The position numbers and the translations under genes were made by a program. From Adiantum capillus-veneris (Eukaryota; Streptophyta; Polypodiopsida; Polypodiales; Pteridaceae), in contig CM043953.1 of assembly GCA_014529385.2 (NCBI GenBank), positions 94,059,342 to 94,123,341 on the forward strand: a DNA stretch of 64,000 nucleotides, written 5' to 3'. The notes below the pieces were generated by a model. That model was not told the DNA's origin and did no database searches. It worked only from the letters and a program-made list of their open reading frames with translations. Position 1 is the first letter of the stretch, and each line of letters starts with the position of its first letter. This document shows positions 14,414 to 25,002 of this stretch, one piece after another.

Positions 14414-14437
14414 AGTAAATCATCGTGATTATTTACT
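14414..14437. repeat. 24-bp palindrome, copy 4 of 4
   Basis: AGTAAATCAT-CGTG-ATTATTTACT; 285 bp from copy 3. Confidence 0.85.
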
Positions 14438-15232
14438 ACTGATACACAAAGACAGACTTTTTGAATTTTGAACTTGTACAGTGTTGGACCAACATAACAC
14501 AAGGCCACCGAGCAATTTTGGGTTCAATCGGATCCAAATTAGTACATGTTCACTCAGTTTCTAGGCTGCAGATTAGTCCTTTGGCTTTTTGCAAAAGTAG
14601 AATCTGAAAGTCTTAACTGCTGACTCACTTAGTTCAAATTGAAGTGGTACACATAGACCAATAGATAGAAAAAAGTGTACAGTCTTTGTGAAAGAATAGT
14701 TAACTTGATCAAAATTGATACAGGAATCAGGTTGCAGACAAGGAATTCAAAGCGTGACAGAAGTTGCAATCAAGTCAAGTGAAAGAAGTGGATAACAAGT
14801 CAATCCGATGGTAAGTACTCTATCCTGAGCTTCATGAGTCGATATGAACCTTAGATCTGGTCGTATGCTAGCAAATCAAGGCATATTTGGCGAGACCACT
14901 AGTAGAGTATCCACCAAAGAAAGTGTGAATCAAGGAGAGCACTTGGACACTATCTTCGAAGAGGTCTCAGACACTTTTTCAGAATCAACATCTGATGTGT
15001 CTTCCTATTCAACTCATTTAGAAACCGGAACGACAGTGCGATATAAGAACATACTCTTTTTTTTTTAAGACTAATCGCCTGGATCCTAGTGAAGAGTATG
15101 CTATTCGCATTGATGACCATGGCATAGAGTTTGAAGAGGAAATCAGGGCAAACAAACAAGGAAAAATGTACATGGATAGAAACGGAAATCAGTAGTTACA
15201 AGTTGAAAACTCTGACGCGATAGACAAAGGGG

Positions 15233-15240
15233 ATTAGAAC
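15233..15240. repeat. Left target-site duplication of MITE
   Basis: ATTAGAAC, identical to 15,457-15,464. Confidence 0.92.
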
Positions 15241-15456
15241 CAGCGTTCGGGAAAAATCATTTTCCCAAACATACAAAATGCCTTTCCTTGAATTTGCCAA
15301 CAGGAAAATTTAGAAAATAGGTTACTTTTTTAGGTTTTTACACTATTTTTCTCTATTTTGGGGCAGAATTTCTCCTTTAACCCTTGCGCTCAACCGGCAT
15401 TTTGGAAATTGAAAACGGCACGATATTAAGCTGAGAAACTTTTTTCCCAAACACTG
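15241..15456. mobile_element. hAT-type MITE, 216 bp
   Basis: Ends CAGCGTTCGGGAAAAA and (reverse complement of the right end) CAGTGTTTGGGAAAAA: 16-bp terminal inverted repeats with two mismatches, in the CAGTGTT style of hAT transposons. It is flanked by an exact 8-bp duplication ATTAGAAC, the length hAT transposases make. It has no coding capacity, so it was moved by a transposase encoded elsewhere. It sits in the gag of N0 and is younger than N0. Confidence 0.92.
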
Positions 15457-15464
15457 ATTAGAAC
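15457..15464. repeat. Right target-site duplication of MITE
   Basis: ATTAGAAC, direct copy of 15,233-15,240. Confidence 0.92.
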
Positions 15465-16472
15465 TAAATACCATAATTCCAGATATGGCAACAAAAGAAG
15501 GACCACTGGCTTTAGAATTTGAGGGATACAATCAAGTCGATTTGAAGTCTTTGAATCGGAGTCTATTGTTGGGAGGATAGAAATATCAAAGATATTCTAT
15601 GGACTTTGCATGCCAAATCACGACAACTAACACCCATGAAGATCGTTTATATCTTCAAAATCAAAGACAAGGGATCAGAATATCTATCAACCTACCTATT
15701 TAGGGATTGTTATAACAATAACTTTATTATGATGATTCCTGAGGAGGTGGAACAAACCAAATACCAAGGGTACTCCATAAGGGTTTGGATATTAGGCCAA
15801 GGACCAGAAACTATTCCAAGAGATGAACTCACTAAGAGATCTTTAGAGAGAAATGTTAAGAAACCAGAAACCACCCCATCACAAGGAAACCGGGTGACAC
15901 TAAAGACAGTCCAGGGCTGCATGAGTCACTATTTCCAATACACTGGTTTGAAGGACTCAGAATAGGACCAACTGCCAGGAGATCGAGAGTTGAACCAAAT
16001 AGATGTGTCAGACCATCTGATTTTCAAAAATGGGTTAGAAAATACAATGGATCTGAGGATTTATATGAGCACTTAGCAAGCTTTAAACAAGTGCTAAGAG
16101 CAGAACACATATTTGATTTCCATACACAATGTGAGGGATTTGGAATGAGATTAGAAGAAAAAGCACTGACATGGTTTCAAAACATTCCTCTAAGGTCAAT
16201 CATGGACTTAAATACATTAGCTTAAGGATTTTTAGCCGCATGTTCCAAAACGGGGATCAAACAAAATACGGTAGCTCAAATCTATAGCTTCAAACAGAAA
16301 CAAGGTGAGTCTGTTAGGGATTGTGCAACTAGAATGAAACAATACATCGCCAGATGCCCAGAACTAGAGATACCTGCAGAAGAAAGACTAGTATCATTAT
16401 TTCTAGAGGGACTGCTAAACAAGGAACTTCATGCTATACTGTATAGCAAGAAACAGATGACCCTAGAAGTGT

Positions 16473-17348
16473 GTGTCAGATGCTATTGACTTAGGAGACA
16501 ATTGTGATATCTTCAATGAAGAAGATGTTCCTAAGGATAACCAAAGCAAGAAAACAACATTCACCAAACCAGTACAAGTGGGGATGGCTGCTGCAGCATC
16601 GCTTTCAGCCATAGAAGACATGCTCAAAAGGATGAATGAAATGATGAATAACATGCAAAAAGCACCTATGAGGGGATCAGGGCAAGGGATACCTCAACAG
16701 GGACAACCAATTAGTCCGTAGAAATGGTGTGAAATTGAAGGTAAATGGACCAACCATGAGACCAATGAGTACTATTATTGACCAAAGTATGATGGGAATG
16801 TTCAATATGTGCCTATGAGGCCACAAGGACAACCCATGTATAGAGTCAGCCTAATGTGGCCCCAGCTAAAAGACCACCGATGGGTATGGAAAGACCTCAA
16901 CCCGTGTTGGGTAAACGAACTCCATATCCTGGACATAATGTAGTGCCTGTAAAGTACATGCACTCAGAGGGAGTCATAGATGAGCAAGCACTAGTGCCTG
17001 CTACACCCTATGCTGAGCCTAGTCCATCTACAATAATGTTAGAAGGAGATTGGTATACTTCACATCCACCTCCAATGGAAGAAATTGACTTATACTACAC
17101 CAGAGATTGCATCAATGTACTATGTATCTAATCAAGGTGTTAGAACTCCGATGGTAAGACCCATGATTAAGCCAAGAACTAGAAACTGTCATAACTGTGG
17201 TGCAGATGATCATTGGAAAAATGAATGCCCAGAGCCTGACAAGAACCTCAAGCCAATTGAAGCTTATTGCAAACAATGTTGCAAAAAGGCAGGACACTTC
17301 CCTGAAGATTGTCCAAAAAATCCTTTAAACAAGGGTAAAACAGTGTGA
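16473..17348 (+). pseudogene. N0 gag C-terminal part with two zinc knuckles
   Basis: A linker frame (16,473-16,721) has a Met/Asn-rich helix (LKRMNEMMNNMQKA) and a Gln/Gly/Pro-rich end. A proline-rich part follows. At 17,188-17,228 CHNCGADDHWKNEC is a CCHC zinc knuckle (CX2CX4HX4C); at 17,268-17,312 CKQCCKKAGHFPEDC is a second, slightly longer CCHC-like knuckle. Nucleocapsid knuckles bind the element RNA during packaging. The frame changes between the parts, and the ORF ends at 17,348. Confidence 0.85.
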
Positions 17349-17509
17349 ACCTAGTCCAAGTGATACCTAGTAGGTCACTAAGAGTGAACCGATTGCTCCA
17401 ATGAAGGTAATCACTAGAGGCCAGGCTAAGAAAAAGAAACATAACTCCTCTGAGAACTTGGAGAATACTAAAATTTCCTCTCAAAAGAAGCAGAAGCAAA
17501 AGGTATGAG

Positions 17510-17809
17510 ATGAGAAAAAAAAAACAACGGGCTGAAACCGAGGAGAACGCAAAGAAACTATTCCAGGAAAAAGTGAAGGAAACTAGAAGCAGAATCAAGG
17601 AAACCATCGTGAAATCTGGAGGATCAATTTTGGTAGATAAATTTTTTGAGCCAATTAATGTAGCCTTGGAAGCTTACCAAGCGGGACTTAAAGCAGGCCA
17701 AAACATAGAAAACAAGTGGAAAAACTATTCTTCTCCAGATATAGAAGCAGCTAAGCTTGAAGCTTATCAAAATTTGATAAGAATTACTCAAGAGATGCTG
17801 GAAAATTGA
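17510..17809 (+). pseudogene. N0 open frame between gag and protease, function unknown
   Basis: 99 residues, Lys/Glu-rich and predicted helical (KKKQRAETEENAKKLFQEKV...). No known domain recognised. It lies where gag-pro linkers lie and is probably part of the original gag-pol polyprotein. Confidence 0.5.
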
Positions 17810-18431
17810 AAACCCAAGCTCGAGAGTATGGCAAAACCTGAGGAGCTTGTGGAAGGAACATTTAAAGAGAAATCTGAAGTGGTGGTAGAACCCCACCTTG
17901 AAACTAAAGAACCAGAACTTATAGTGCCGGACAGCAAAGATGCCTTAGATGGAATTTCGTTCGTAAAAGAAGATTAACCAAGACACTTACAGGAAAAAGT
18001 TAGAGAGATTAATGATGGAGCCTAACTCTAAAGCCAGCTCCTATAAAGGAAGTTTGGTTAGAAAATCTACCTACTGATATGGACATGGATGTACAATCCT
18101 TGTATGGAGATTGCGGCTCTGAAGCTTCAGGAACCCATTGACTTTGAAAACACTACCCTCTTACTTGGGAGATAACGAAGGTGAATCCATAGTGTGTAAA
18201 ACCACTCAGATAAAGAGAGCGGAACAGACTCTAGAAGTAGACAAAATCTATTAAATCATGTCTATACCCATTCAATGTACTCTTACTTTAGGTGAATTGT
18301 TAAAAATTAGGCCATACTTATGGAATGATCTACAGAAAACTCTAGAGAAGGTGGGGATAATAGGGCTAATCACAAAAAAATTGGGAAAATTGAAACACGA
18401 ATTGGATAACAAAGAGATTTGACATGTTCCA

Positions 18432-18840
18432 ATGAACAAAGTCGAAGAATACTACGAAGGGGAAGAAGGAAACACAACCCTTCCAGTGACATATAATGAT
18501 ATAGAAACCATGGCACTACTGGATAGTGGGGCAGGCATAGCCATAGCCACAAAATCAGTATGGGAATCATGGGGGCAACCAACCATTAGACAAACTCAAA
18601 TGAAATTGCAATTGGCTAATGGACACATTGAAAGACCCTTAGGACTGCTTGAAAAAGTGATAATTCATGTGGAATTGAATATCAACAAACTTTTTCCATA
18701 GTGGACTTTGAAAAGAAACTCAATTACCAAATCATCTTGGGAAGACCTTTCATGCGACAGGTACAACTTATCTAGGATTGGGGAAACAATTATCTATACT
18801 TGAAGCAAGTGGGATCAATAACAAGGGTTAATCTAAAAAA
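18432..18840 (+). pseudogene. N0 aspartic protease (retropepsin), first copy
   Basis: The frame reads MALLDSGAGIAIATKSVW (18,510), with the D-S-G active-site triad, then LANGHIERPLG and, in a second frame from about 18,700, IVDFEKKLNYQIILGRPFMR with the ILG(R)PF motif at the end of the retropepsin fold. It would cleave the Gag-Pol polyprotein. A frameshift near 18,700 and a TAG at 18,772 break it. Confidence 0.78.
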
Positions 18841-18904
18841 TCATACTTATCAAGATGTCATGAAAACACCCATACAAGAATTCGACTTAGTCTCTTTGGT
18901 TTAA

Positions 18905-19426
18905 ATGAAGCTTCCATTATGGTTGAACAAAGACACACCTATTTGGATGTGCGGAGTCTTTGAAAACGGGAGCTTAAAACGAGAAGAATGTATCTTAGAA
19001 AGGGATTGCACATATGAAGCCTATGTACCTGAACCCTTTCCAGAGCATTTGTTTGAGCCATTTGAGTGGACTCAAATCTTAACAACAATGGATGTATGTG
19101 TAAATACATCTATGCCTACTCAATTTTACAATGAGGATGGCTATGAAATAATTACCATACAAATGATCTCAACCCTTCACATTGAAGACGAGATTCAAGA
19201 ATCCAAGGACTTGATGAAGTCTCAACAAGTCTTTTCAGACCTCTACTATAATGCAACAGATGAGTTAGAAGAACATGCAACTACCTCAAATGATTCGCGG
19301 TCGGAAAAAGAACATGTGAGAGCTAAGCTACTGATGAAAGGAGGGGAGGAAAAGTTTTTGACTTTCCAAACCAAAAACCCAGAAGACAAAAATGGTATAG
19401 AAGAAAAAGAGACAAGAGAAACTTGA
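18905..19426 (+). CDS. N0 open frame between protease and RT, unknown
   Basis: 173 residues from ATG 18,905 without a stop. Acidic, with WMCGVFENGSLKREEC and PEPFPEHLFEPFEW. I recognise no domain. It is probably the spacer region of Gag-Pol between protease and RT; it is the longest intact open frame of N0 upstream of the RT frame. Confidence 0.45.
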   Translation: MKLPLWLNKDTPIWMCGVFENGSLKREECILERDCTYEAYVPEPFPEHLFEPFEWTQILTTMDVCVNTSMPTQFYNEDGYEIITIQMISTLHIEDEIQESKDLMKSQQVFSDLYYNATDELEEHATTSNDSRSEKEHVRAKLLMKGGEEKFLTFQTKNPEDKNGIEEKETRET

Positions 19427-19650
19427 AAGCTAGACCTATACCATCATTATCCAGTAGAACGTAATTTTTGATGCAGATAGATGCACATGATTGTGTCATG
19501 GAAAAAATCATTGGTAGATATCCTTTAACCAAGAACCAGGAAATATCAAAAACATTGAGAAAAATGAGAAAGCAAACTCAAACAAAATATACATACCAGT
19601 ACAAGAATTCAACCATGACACGAGTTGAATGAAGAAAGAAATATCAAGAG

Positions 19651-20860
19651 TTGAAAAAAGCTCTAAAGGAGATATATACAACTAAAATGGAAACCAATGA
19701 GGAGGAAGGTAACGATGTAATGAGTGTTCCATCTCATTACAAGAAATATACTCTCCAAGACCAAAAAATCATATTCGAACAACCTGTTAGGGAACTACGA
19801 AAACGGGATGAGTCCTACGAAGGACCTGAAAACGCAAAAAAGATAGATCTGGCCGAACCAGGAGGAGAGCCTAGACCTGCCTACATTGGCAATGACCTGA
19901 CGGACAAAGAAGAAGAGATTTTGTTAAGCTTACTAAAGGAATACCGAGATATCTTTTCTTGGTCTTATAAGGATCTCAAGGGTGTTGATTTAGAAATCTG
20001 TCAACATACCATACCAATGAGAGATGATGCAAAACCAAGTAGACAGAGACCATACACTTATAACAAGACATTTTCCAGGAAGATCAAAGAAGAGATAGAA
20101 AATCTAGAGGAAGCCGAACTCATTTATGAAATTGAACACATAGATTGGGTGTCTCCAATTGTGGTAGTACCCAAGAAGAATGGAAAATTATGGGTGTGCG
20201 TCAATCTCAAGAAAGTGAATGCATCTACCATTAGAGACAACTTTCCTCTTCCAATCACTGAGCATGTTTTAGAACGAGCTGCAGGAAAAGAAGCTTACAA
20301 ATTTTTAGATGGCTTTTTGGGATACAATCAACTTTTGGTTGACCCCAAAGATCAACATAAAACTGCCTTTGCAATTGAATGGGGTATTTTTGCCTATCGT
20401 GTTATGCCTTTTGGGTTAACGAATGCTCCTTCCACCTTTCAAAGATTGATGAGCCATGCTTTTAAAGAATATCTTTGAAATTTCTTGGAAGTATATATGG
20501 ATGATCTATATGTACATTCATCAATCCGGGTGATCATTTTGAACACCTCAAAAGGTATTCGAAAAATGTAGACTTTATAGGATTTGCTTAAATTCTGAAA
20601 AGTGCACATTTATGGGTAGACAAGGAAAAATTCTTGGACATATAGTGTCTAAAAATGGCATAGCTAATGATATGGATAACATTCATGTCATTGCTGATTC
20701 GCTTAGACCGCCAACAGTCAAAGGGGTTCAAGCCTTCATGGGACATTGTGGATATTACAGACGGTTCATTCACATGTACGCTATAATTTCAAAACCCATG
20801 TATAGCTTAATTACACACTTTGATGGACTGATGAATGTGAATAATCCTTCATGAAGCTTA
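19651..20860 (+). pseudogene. N0 reverse transcriptase
   Basis: An open frame of 275 residues (19,651-20,478) holds the RT fingers and palm: WVSPIVVVPKKNGKLWVCV, FLDGFLGYNQLLVDPKDQHK, TAFAIEWGIFAYRVMPFGLT, NAPSTFQRLM. After a TGA at 20,476 the catalytic YMDDLYVH box is readable, then a frameshift, LGHIVSKNGIA (20,634) and FMGHCGYYRRFIH. It copies the element RNA into DNA. The WVSPIVVVPKKNGK style with FLDGFxGYNQ is that of a non-chromodomain plant gypsy group. Confidence 0.88.
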
Positions 20861-21300
20861 AGCAAGCTCTCACTCCAACTCCATTATTGAAAGTACCAAA
20901 TTGGAATAAGATATTCCACATACATGTAGATGCTTCCCATTTTTCCATTGGGTGTATCCTAGCTCAATCAGGAGATGGGAAAATTGATTTTCCTATTTCT
21001 TATGCTAGTAGACAGTTGAATATGGCAGAGCAAAACTATACGACCACCAAAAGGGAAGGATTAGTAATGATCTATGCCATAAAAAAGTATAGGCATTACC
21101 TGTTAGCTAACAAATTTGTGTTCTTTGTGGAGCACGAAGCCTTATTATAGTTGGTCAATAAGCCATGCAACATATAAAGAATAGTGAGATGGTTCATCAT
21201 TCTTTTGAAATTTGATTTCACTGTAGTTGTAAAAAAGGGCACCACTCATCAAAGAGCAAATCATTTGTCAAGGATTGTTTCAGGAGAACCATCTAGGGAG
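20851..21300 (+). pseudogene. N0 RNase H
   Basis: The frame 20,851-21,150 reads IHVDASHFSIGCILAQSGDG, ISYASRQLNMAEQNYTTTKRE and MIYAIKKYRHYLLANKFVFF, the usual gypsy RNase H order with DAS and the catalytic E in KREGL. It then continues in a broken frame to RANHLSRI (21,250). The expected TDH near 21,135 is VEHEAL. No second (archaeal-type) RNase H, as seen in Tat elements, was found before the integrase. Confidence 0.8.
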
Positions 21301-21806
21301 TAGATGATGATCTACCAGATGCATATTCTCCGCCGTTGAAATGATACCTTGATGGTCGAAAAATATGGTATCATTGATGAACATAGCTCAAGTGGATTCG
21401 CAAATACCATTTCCTATTACAATTGGATTAATTGAACAATCGGCTATGTACCAATTACTAGCTGGAAGGTTGTACAAAAAAAATCGAGATGGAATATTGT
21501 TGTTGTGCATTAATCTGGAGGAGAAAACCCAATATCTAACAAGCACATATAATTGTAGTAGGACTTCACTTTTCAAAAGACCAAACTATGCAATGGATCT
21601 TGAGACTTGGAGTATTTTGGCCAACTATGAGGAGGGATGCTCACTCATTTGTAAAGTAATGTCCTCATGTAACATTGTTCCAAATATCACTTGTTCCTAA
21701 GTGAAGTAACTTTCTAGTTACTTACTTATCAAGCCGAACATTTTCTAAGGATATGAGTAAACGCCACCAAAGAGCAATTGAAACAGAAGCAAGAGAATAT
21801 GTTCTT

Positions 21807-21870
21807 ATTGGTTCCCAATTGTATTGGTTCCCAATTGTATTGGTTCCCAATTGTATTGGTTCCCAATTGT
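21807..21870. repeat. 16-bp x 4 tandem repeat in N0 integrase
   Basis: Unit ATTGGTTCCCAATTGT at 21,807, 21,823, 21,839 and 21,855, all identical, then a partial fifth. The three extra copies add 48 bp, so the downstream frame is kept. Confidence 0.95.
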
Positions 21871-21959
21871 ATTGGAGAGGTAAGGATCAACATTTACATC
21901 TGTGAACCAATGTAGACAGATATGTTTCCATTATAGAACAAGCACATGCTGGATTAGCT

Positions 21960-21964
21960 GGAGG
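21960..21964. repeat. Left TSD of N1
   Basis: GGAGG directly before the TG of the N1 5' LTR, identical to 45,780-45,784. Confidence 0.93.
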
Positions 21965-22117
21965 TGTTAGGACAACAGCAAGGCTAGACTAGACAAGGGC
22001 AAGGCCAGGCTGGGCAGCGTGAAAAGGGAGTCCAACTAGAGCAAAGAGCTAGGAGCCATGCCATATAGTGGGTGGTTGGGCGGTGGACTCCAAGGTTGTA
22101 GTTCCCCTTGTCTAACA
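21965..22117 (+). mobile_element. 5' LTR of N1
   Basis: TGTTAGGACAAC ... CTTGTCTAACA, 153 bp. It differs from the 3' LTR mainly by a ~21-bp internal duplication in the 'caaggc/ggctgg' part, plus scattered substitutions. Confidence 0.92.
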
Positions 22118-22135
22118 TTGGTATCAAGAGGCAAG
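22118..22135 (+). promoter_or_regulatory. Primer binding site of N1 (tRNA-iMet type)
   Basis: TTGGTATCAAGAGGCAAG follows the LTR and resembles the TGGTATCAGAGC complement of initiator tRNA-Met, with one inserted base. Confidence 0.75.
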
Positions 22136-22168
22136 TTCCTATTTTTTGGAAAAGGACAGGCGTGGTGT

Positions 22169-22173
22169 TGTAG
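22169..22173. repeat. Left TSD of N2
   Basis: TGTAG, identical to 32,636-32,640. Confidence 0.93.
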
Positions 22174-22788
22174 TGTAAGGTTTCTACTTTCAAATTGCAC
22201 ACAAGTTCTATTACGCATTTGTATTTTTTTGAACCATCACTCCTTATTTAAGATATTCGAGTTCAAATTATGAATTGTAGGTTGAGAAAACCTAGAAATT
22301 AAAATTTACGCTACAAAATTCTGACATGTTTAGCTATATGAATCACTAACTAACTTATTGCAAGACTTATTTACTGATTGTAGAATTTTCTTTTACTACT
22401 GTAAAGTTAATATAAGACTGTAAAGTTTAACTTAAAAATGTAAAGTAAATTATCATTAAAAAAATAAATAAAATAATTATAAAGACAAAAGAATACACAG
22501 GGATGACAAATGAAGGCACATGGATCACATAGGAGGGGACAAAGTGGGACACACTGTCACATGAAAAAGGAGAGGCTACTCTTGACTAATCTTAATGAGG
22601 GGGAGCTTGTGTGGCCTTATCTTTTGATGATAATGACAAAGTGGTCAAGCTCATGGGTACCACAAGGGTACCAAAAACGCGGGTATGATTTTTGGAAAAA
22701 ATAAAAAAAATAAAACAATAGTTTTTTATTAAAAAAAATTTAAAAAAATATTTTTTTTGAAAAAGAAGTTGGACGTTTTTCTTTCTGC

Positions 22789-22796
22789 TATAAATA
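22789..22796 (+). promoter_or_regulatory. TATA box in N2 5' LTR
   Basis: TATAAATA in the context CTGCTATAAATAGAGC, a textbook plant TATA. It lies in the ~283-bp segment missing from the 3' LTR. Confidence 0.8.
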
Positions 22797-22964
22797 GAGC
22801 ATCCATGCTCACACTTTAGACATAGAGATTGCCTCTATAGCGCTCACGAAGTGCTGCCACTTCTCTTAGAGAGAATGCGTCCACAAACCACTAAGAGAGC
22901 AAAAACTCTAGTGGACTAATAAAGTGCGTATTAATTAAGCATTCAATTAACTTTAGGAATGATG

Positions 22965-23345
22965 TATGTGTGCTATCTCTTACTCTAATCTCTAATGGAT
23001 TAGTAAGATTCAATTAGTTATGTGTGTGTGTGTGTGTGCTATCTCTTACTCTAATCTCTAATGGATTAGTAAGATTCAATTAGTTATGTGTGTGTGAGTG
23101 CTATCTATTACTTTAATCTTCTAATAGATTAGTAAGATTTAATTAGCTTTAAGAAGGATATGTGTGTGTGTGTGTTATCTTTTACTCTAATCTCTCTAAT
23201 AGATTGGTGAGATTCAATTATCTTTAGAAAAGTATGTGTGTGTGTTCTCCTTTACTCTAATATTTCTAATGGATTAGTAAGATTCAATTAAATTTAGAAA
23301 AGATGTATGTGTATGTTTTCTTTTACTCCAATCTCTCTAAGTATA
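22965..23345. repeat. Tandem repeat in N2 5' LTR (unit ~60-75 bp, ~6 copies)
   Basis: Each unit carries GTGTGTGTG, then 'ctatctcTTACTCTAATCTC', 'TAATGGATTAGTAAGATTCAATTA'. Units begin near 22,966, 23,020, 23,085, 23,155, 23,230 and 23,300. The same array is in the 3' LTR at about 30,595-30,985. Confidence 0.85.
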
Positions 23346-23782
23346 CCTACTCTCTCTAGTTAGTACATCTTCACTATTAACTTATATATTGTTAATTGAA
23401 AGTTAATACATAAGAGAAATCATCATATTCTTATTATACATGATGAAATTCTCATTCACCAAGTTATTGTCAATTAGGTTAAATAGAATTTTGAATAATA
23501 CTAAAAATTGATTGAGTTGAAGTATAGAATTGGATTAGAAATGTCATGCATAAAAGTAATGCATTCCTAAATTTTCACTCGTAATTTACACACTTAATTT
23601 TTTATTAATTAAGATTAGCAAATATTTGATGTATAGAAATTAGAGGTAGAACAACAACACTAAGTGTGAATCCGAGTTGGCGAGGTTTCAAATTACAAAC
23701 TCTCTTTGAAAACAAAGAGATTACTAGGAAAATTGACCAATTTAAAGTTCTAAGTGTATAACATAAGTGTAGTACAAAAAAA

Positions 23783-23905
23783 ATGGCTCCAAAGCGTGCT
23801 CGAACCCAAGGTGCTAATGATCATGAAGCTGGTACAAGTAACGGTGGAATCCCTGCGGAAAATGCTATGTCTCCACCAATCGGACCAATCGGAGCTATGG
23901 TACAG
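23783..23905 (+). CDS. Putative first gag exon of N2, inside the LTR
   Basis: ATG 23,783 opens MAPKRARTQGANDHEAGTSN and 41 codons end exactly at a CAG|GTTAGT donor (intron from 23,906). Gag proteins of chromoviruses often start with such a basic, low-complexity MPPKR/MAPKR stretch. The best acceptor, TTGCACAG at 25,800, restores the frame in phase 0 to SAVYTSLQEKKLLLKQ and the gag capsid. The downstream gag has no ATG of its own near its start. The predicted intron of 1,895 nt would remove the rest of the LTR, the PBS and the leader. Splicing is inferred, not shown. Confidence 0.65.
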
Positions 23906-24990
23906 GTTAGTATTGCAGTTTCAAGTTATGCATCATTGCATATGCGAGACCATAGGAATATATTATTTACCTTATGAAAAGAAAACACGGACCGAAACCA
24001 CGGGGCTTAACCCCAAGAAACGCGTCATATCTTTGACAAGTAGGAAAAATTGTCTGGTTAAACTGGTTGCTATAGGAAAGAATGTTTGTCTAAAACCTTC
24101 GGTATGGTTTTTCTCAAGTCTCTCTACTTAGTAGCGCTGGTATTATGTGGCAGTTGCCGAGGCGTGAGATGACGCTCAGGATGGCACTACTGATGCTGTG
24201 GTGGGAGTACACCCAGATTAGCCCAGTTGGATACTGCAGTTTTGTTTTGCCGTGGCGTGAGGATGACGCCCAGATTGGCACCGTTGTTGCTGTGACGGGA
24301 GTACGTCCAGATTAGCACAACGAGTACTTGTCGAGCGGTATGGGACGCTCATGAGGACAAGGGTTTTTATGAATAATGTATACACCGATCGGACACAATA
24401 GCGCCATTAGAGATTCTTGAGTGAACCTAATCCAAGGGTTGTTGGTTTAAAATTGGACGACTTCTTGTTTGACTATTGTTTGTAATACTGTTTGAAGGGT
24501 TGTTTTAACGAACCAATATCATAAATAAAGTAAAGGAACATGTATGTTTAAACAGTGTGGTAGTAATTAGATAACAAAAGAAGGGTGAGTGTGGTGTGGA
24601 AAGTGGGAGAATGATACCCCGACGGTATCATTCTATGGACGGGTGGACCCGATGAGTCGGGTAACTTTACAACGCTAGATTTTTTTTTTAAAGTCATAAA
24701 TTTTAAAAGAGACAAACCTTGGCGGCTGTGCTTCTGAAACATGGGAAAAAAAGCGCACAGGTTGGTCACTATAAGATTTATACTTTTAGGTATAATTGAT
24801 TATAGATAGTTTTTAGATAGGGTTATGGTGGTCACGCTCCACCATAGCGAGATAGCACCAATCCTTCACTAACGGTTCATGCCCGTGGCTACGTAGTAGC
24901 TAAGGCAATGTCCGTTGGTTTTTCCTTCTCAGGATTGGAGACCTATCAAAGGTACTCCGCTCCTCTCAAAAAGGGGCAGGGACCTCACAC

Positions 24991-25002
24991 TGGTATCAGA
25001 GC
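24991..25002 (+). promoter_or_regulatory. Primer binding site of N2 (tRNA-iMet)
   Basis: TGGTATCAGAGC, one base after the LTR; exact match to the canonical plant initiator-Met primer site. Confidence 0.95.

Larger units (their letters stand above)
12958..14843 (+). other. Long untranslated leader of N0 with degenerate tandem repeat
   Basis: About 1.9 kb without coding capacity. It consists largely of degenerate units of roughly 215-285 bp, each with an AGTAAATAAT-type palindrome and phrases such as 'aaatcaatttTGatgacatttggatca'. A donor-like site in the LTR (12,385) suggests that the leader could be spliced from mRNA. Confidence 0.65.
14844..16490 (+). pseudogene. N0 gag, capsid part
   Basis: Starts at ATG 14,844 (MNLRSGRMLANQGIFG); the LRSG motif is common in gag of Athila/Tat-like elements. 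A run of ten T (15,057-15,066) shifts the frame, after which RLDPSEEYAIRIDDHGIEF is readable. A MITE interrupts it at 15,241. From 15,966 a gag capsid region reads YNGSEDLYEHLASFKQVLR, LEEKALTWFQNIPL, IYSFKQKQGESVRDCATRMK and RLVSLFLEGLL, the pattern of the Retrotrans_gag domain. Stops at about 16,224 and 16,488 break it. Confidence 0.8.
21365..21964 (+). pseudogene. N0 integrase N-terminal part, cut by N1
   Basis: After RNase H the frame becomes degraded. Readable pieces are QLLAGRLYKKNRDGILL and, just before the cut, EQAHAGLAGG (21,940-21,964), the first His of the integrase HHCC finger. The rest of the finger starts again at 45,785, 23.8 kb away. A 16-bp unit is repeated four times here (21,807-21,870). 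Confidence 0.75.
22174..24989 (+). mobile_element. 5' LTR of N2
   Basis: TGTAAGG...CCTCACA, 2,816 bp. It contains a TATA box (22,789), a ~60-75 bp tandem repeat (about 22,965-23,345) and an open frame with a splice donor (23,783-23,905). Confidence 0.95.

Noticed and set aside
13631-14437. CRISPR-like array
   Set aside because: Only four copies with unequal 213-285 bp spacing in a plant retrotransposon leader; no cas genes and no such systems in plant nuclei.
18905-19426. Independent host gene
   Set aside because: It lies exactly between protease and RT of N0 and most likely belongs to its polyprotein.
23754-24131. 126-codon frame in both N2 LTRs (23,754 and 31,401)
   Set aside because: It overlaps the better supported gag first exon in another frame, has no motif, and is present twice only because LTRs are duplicated.
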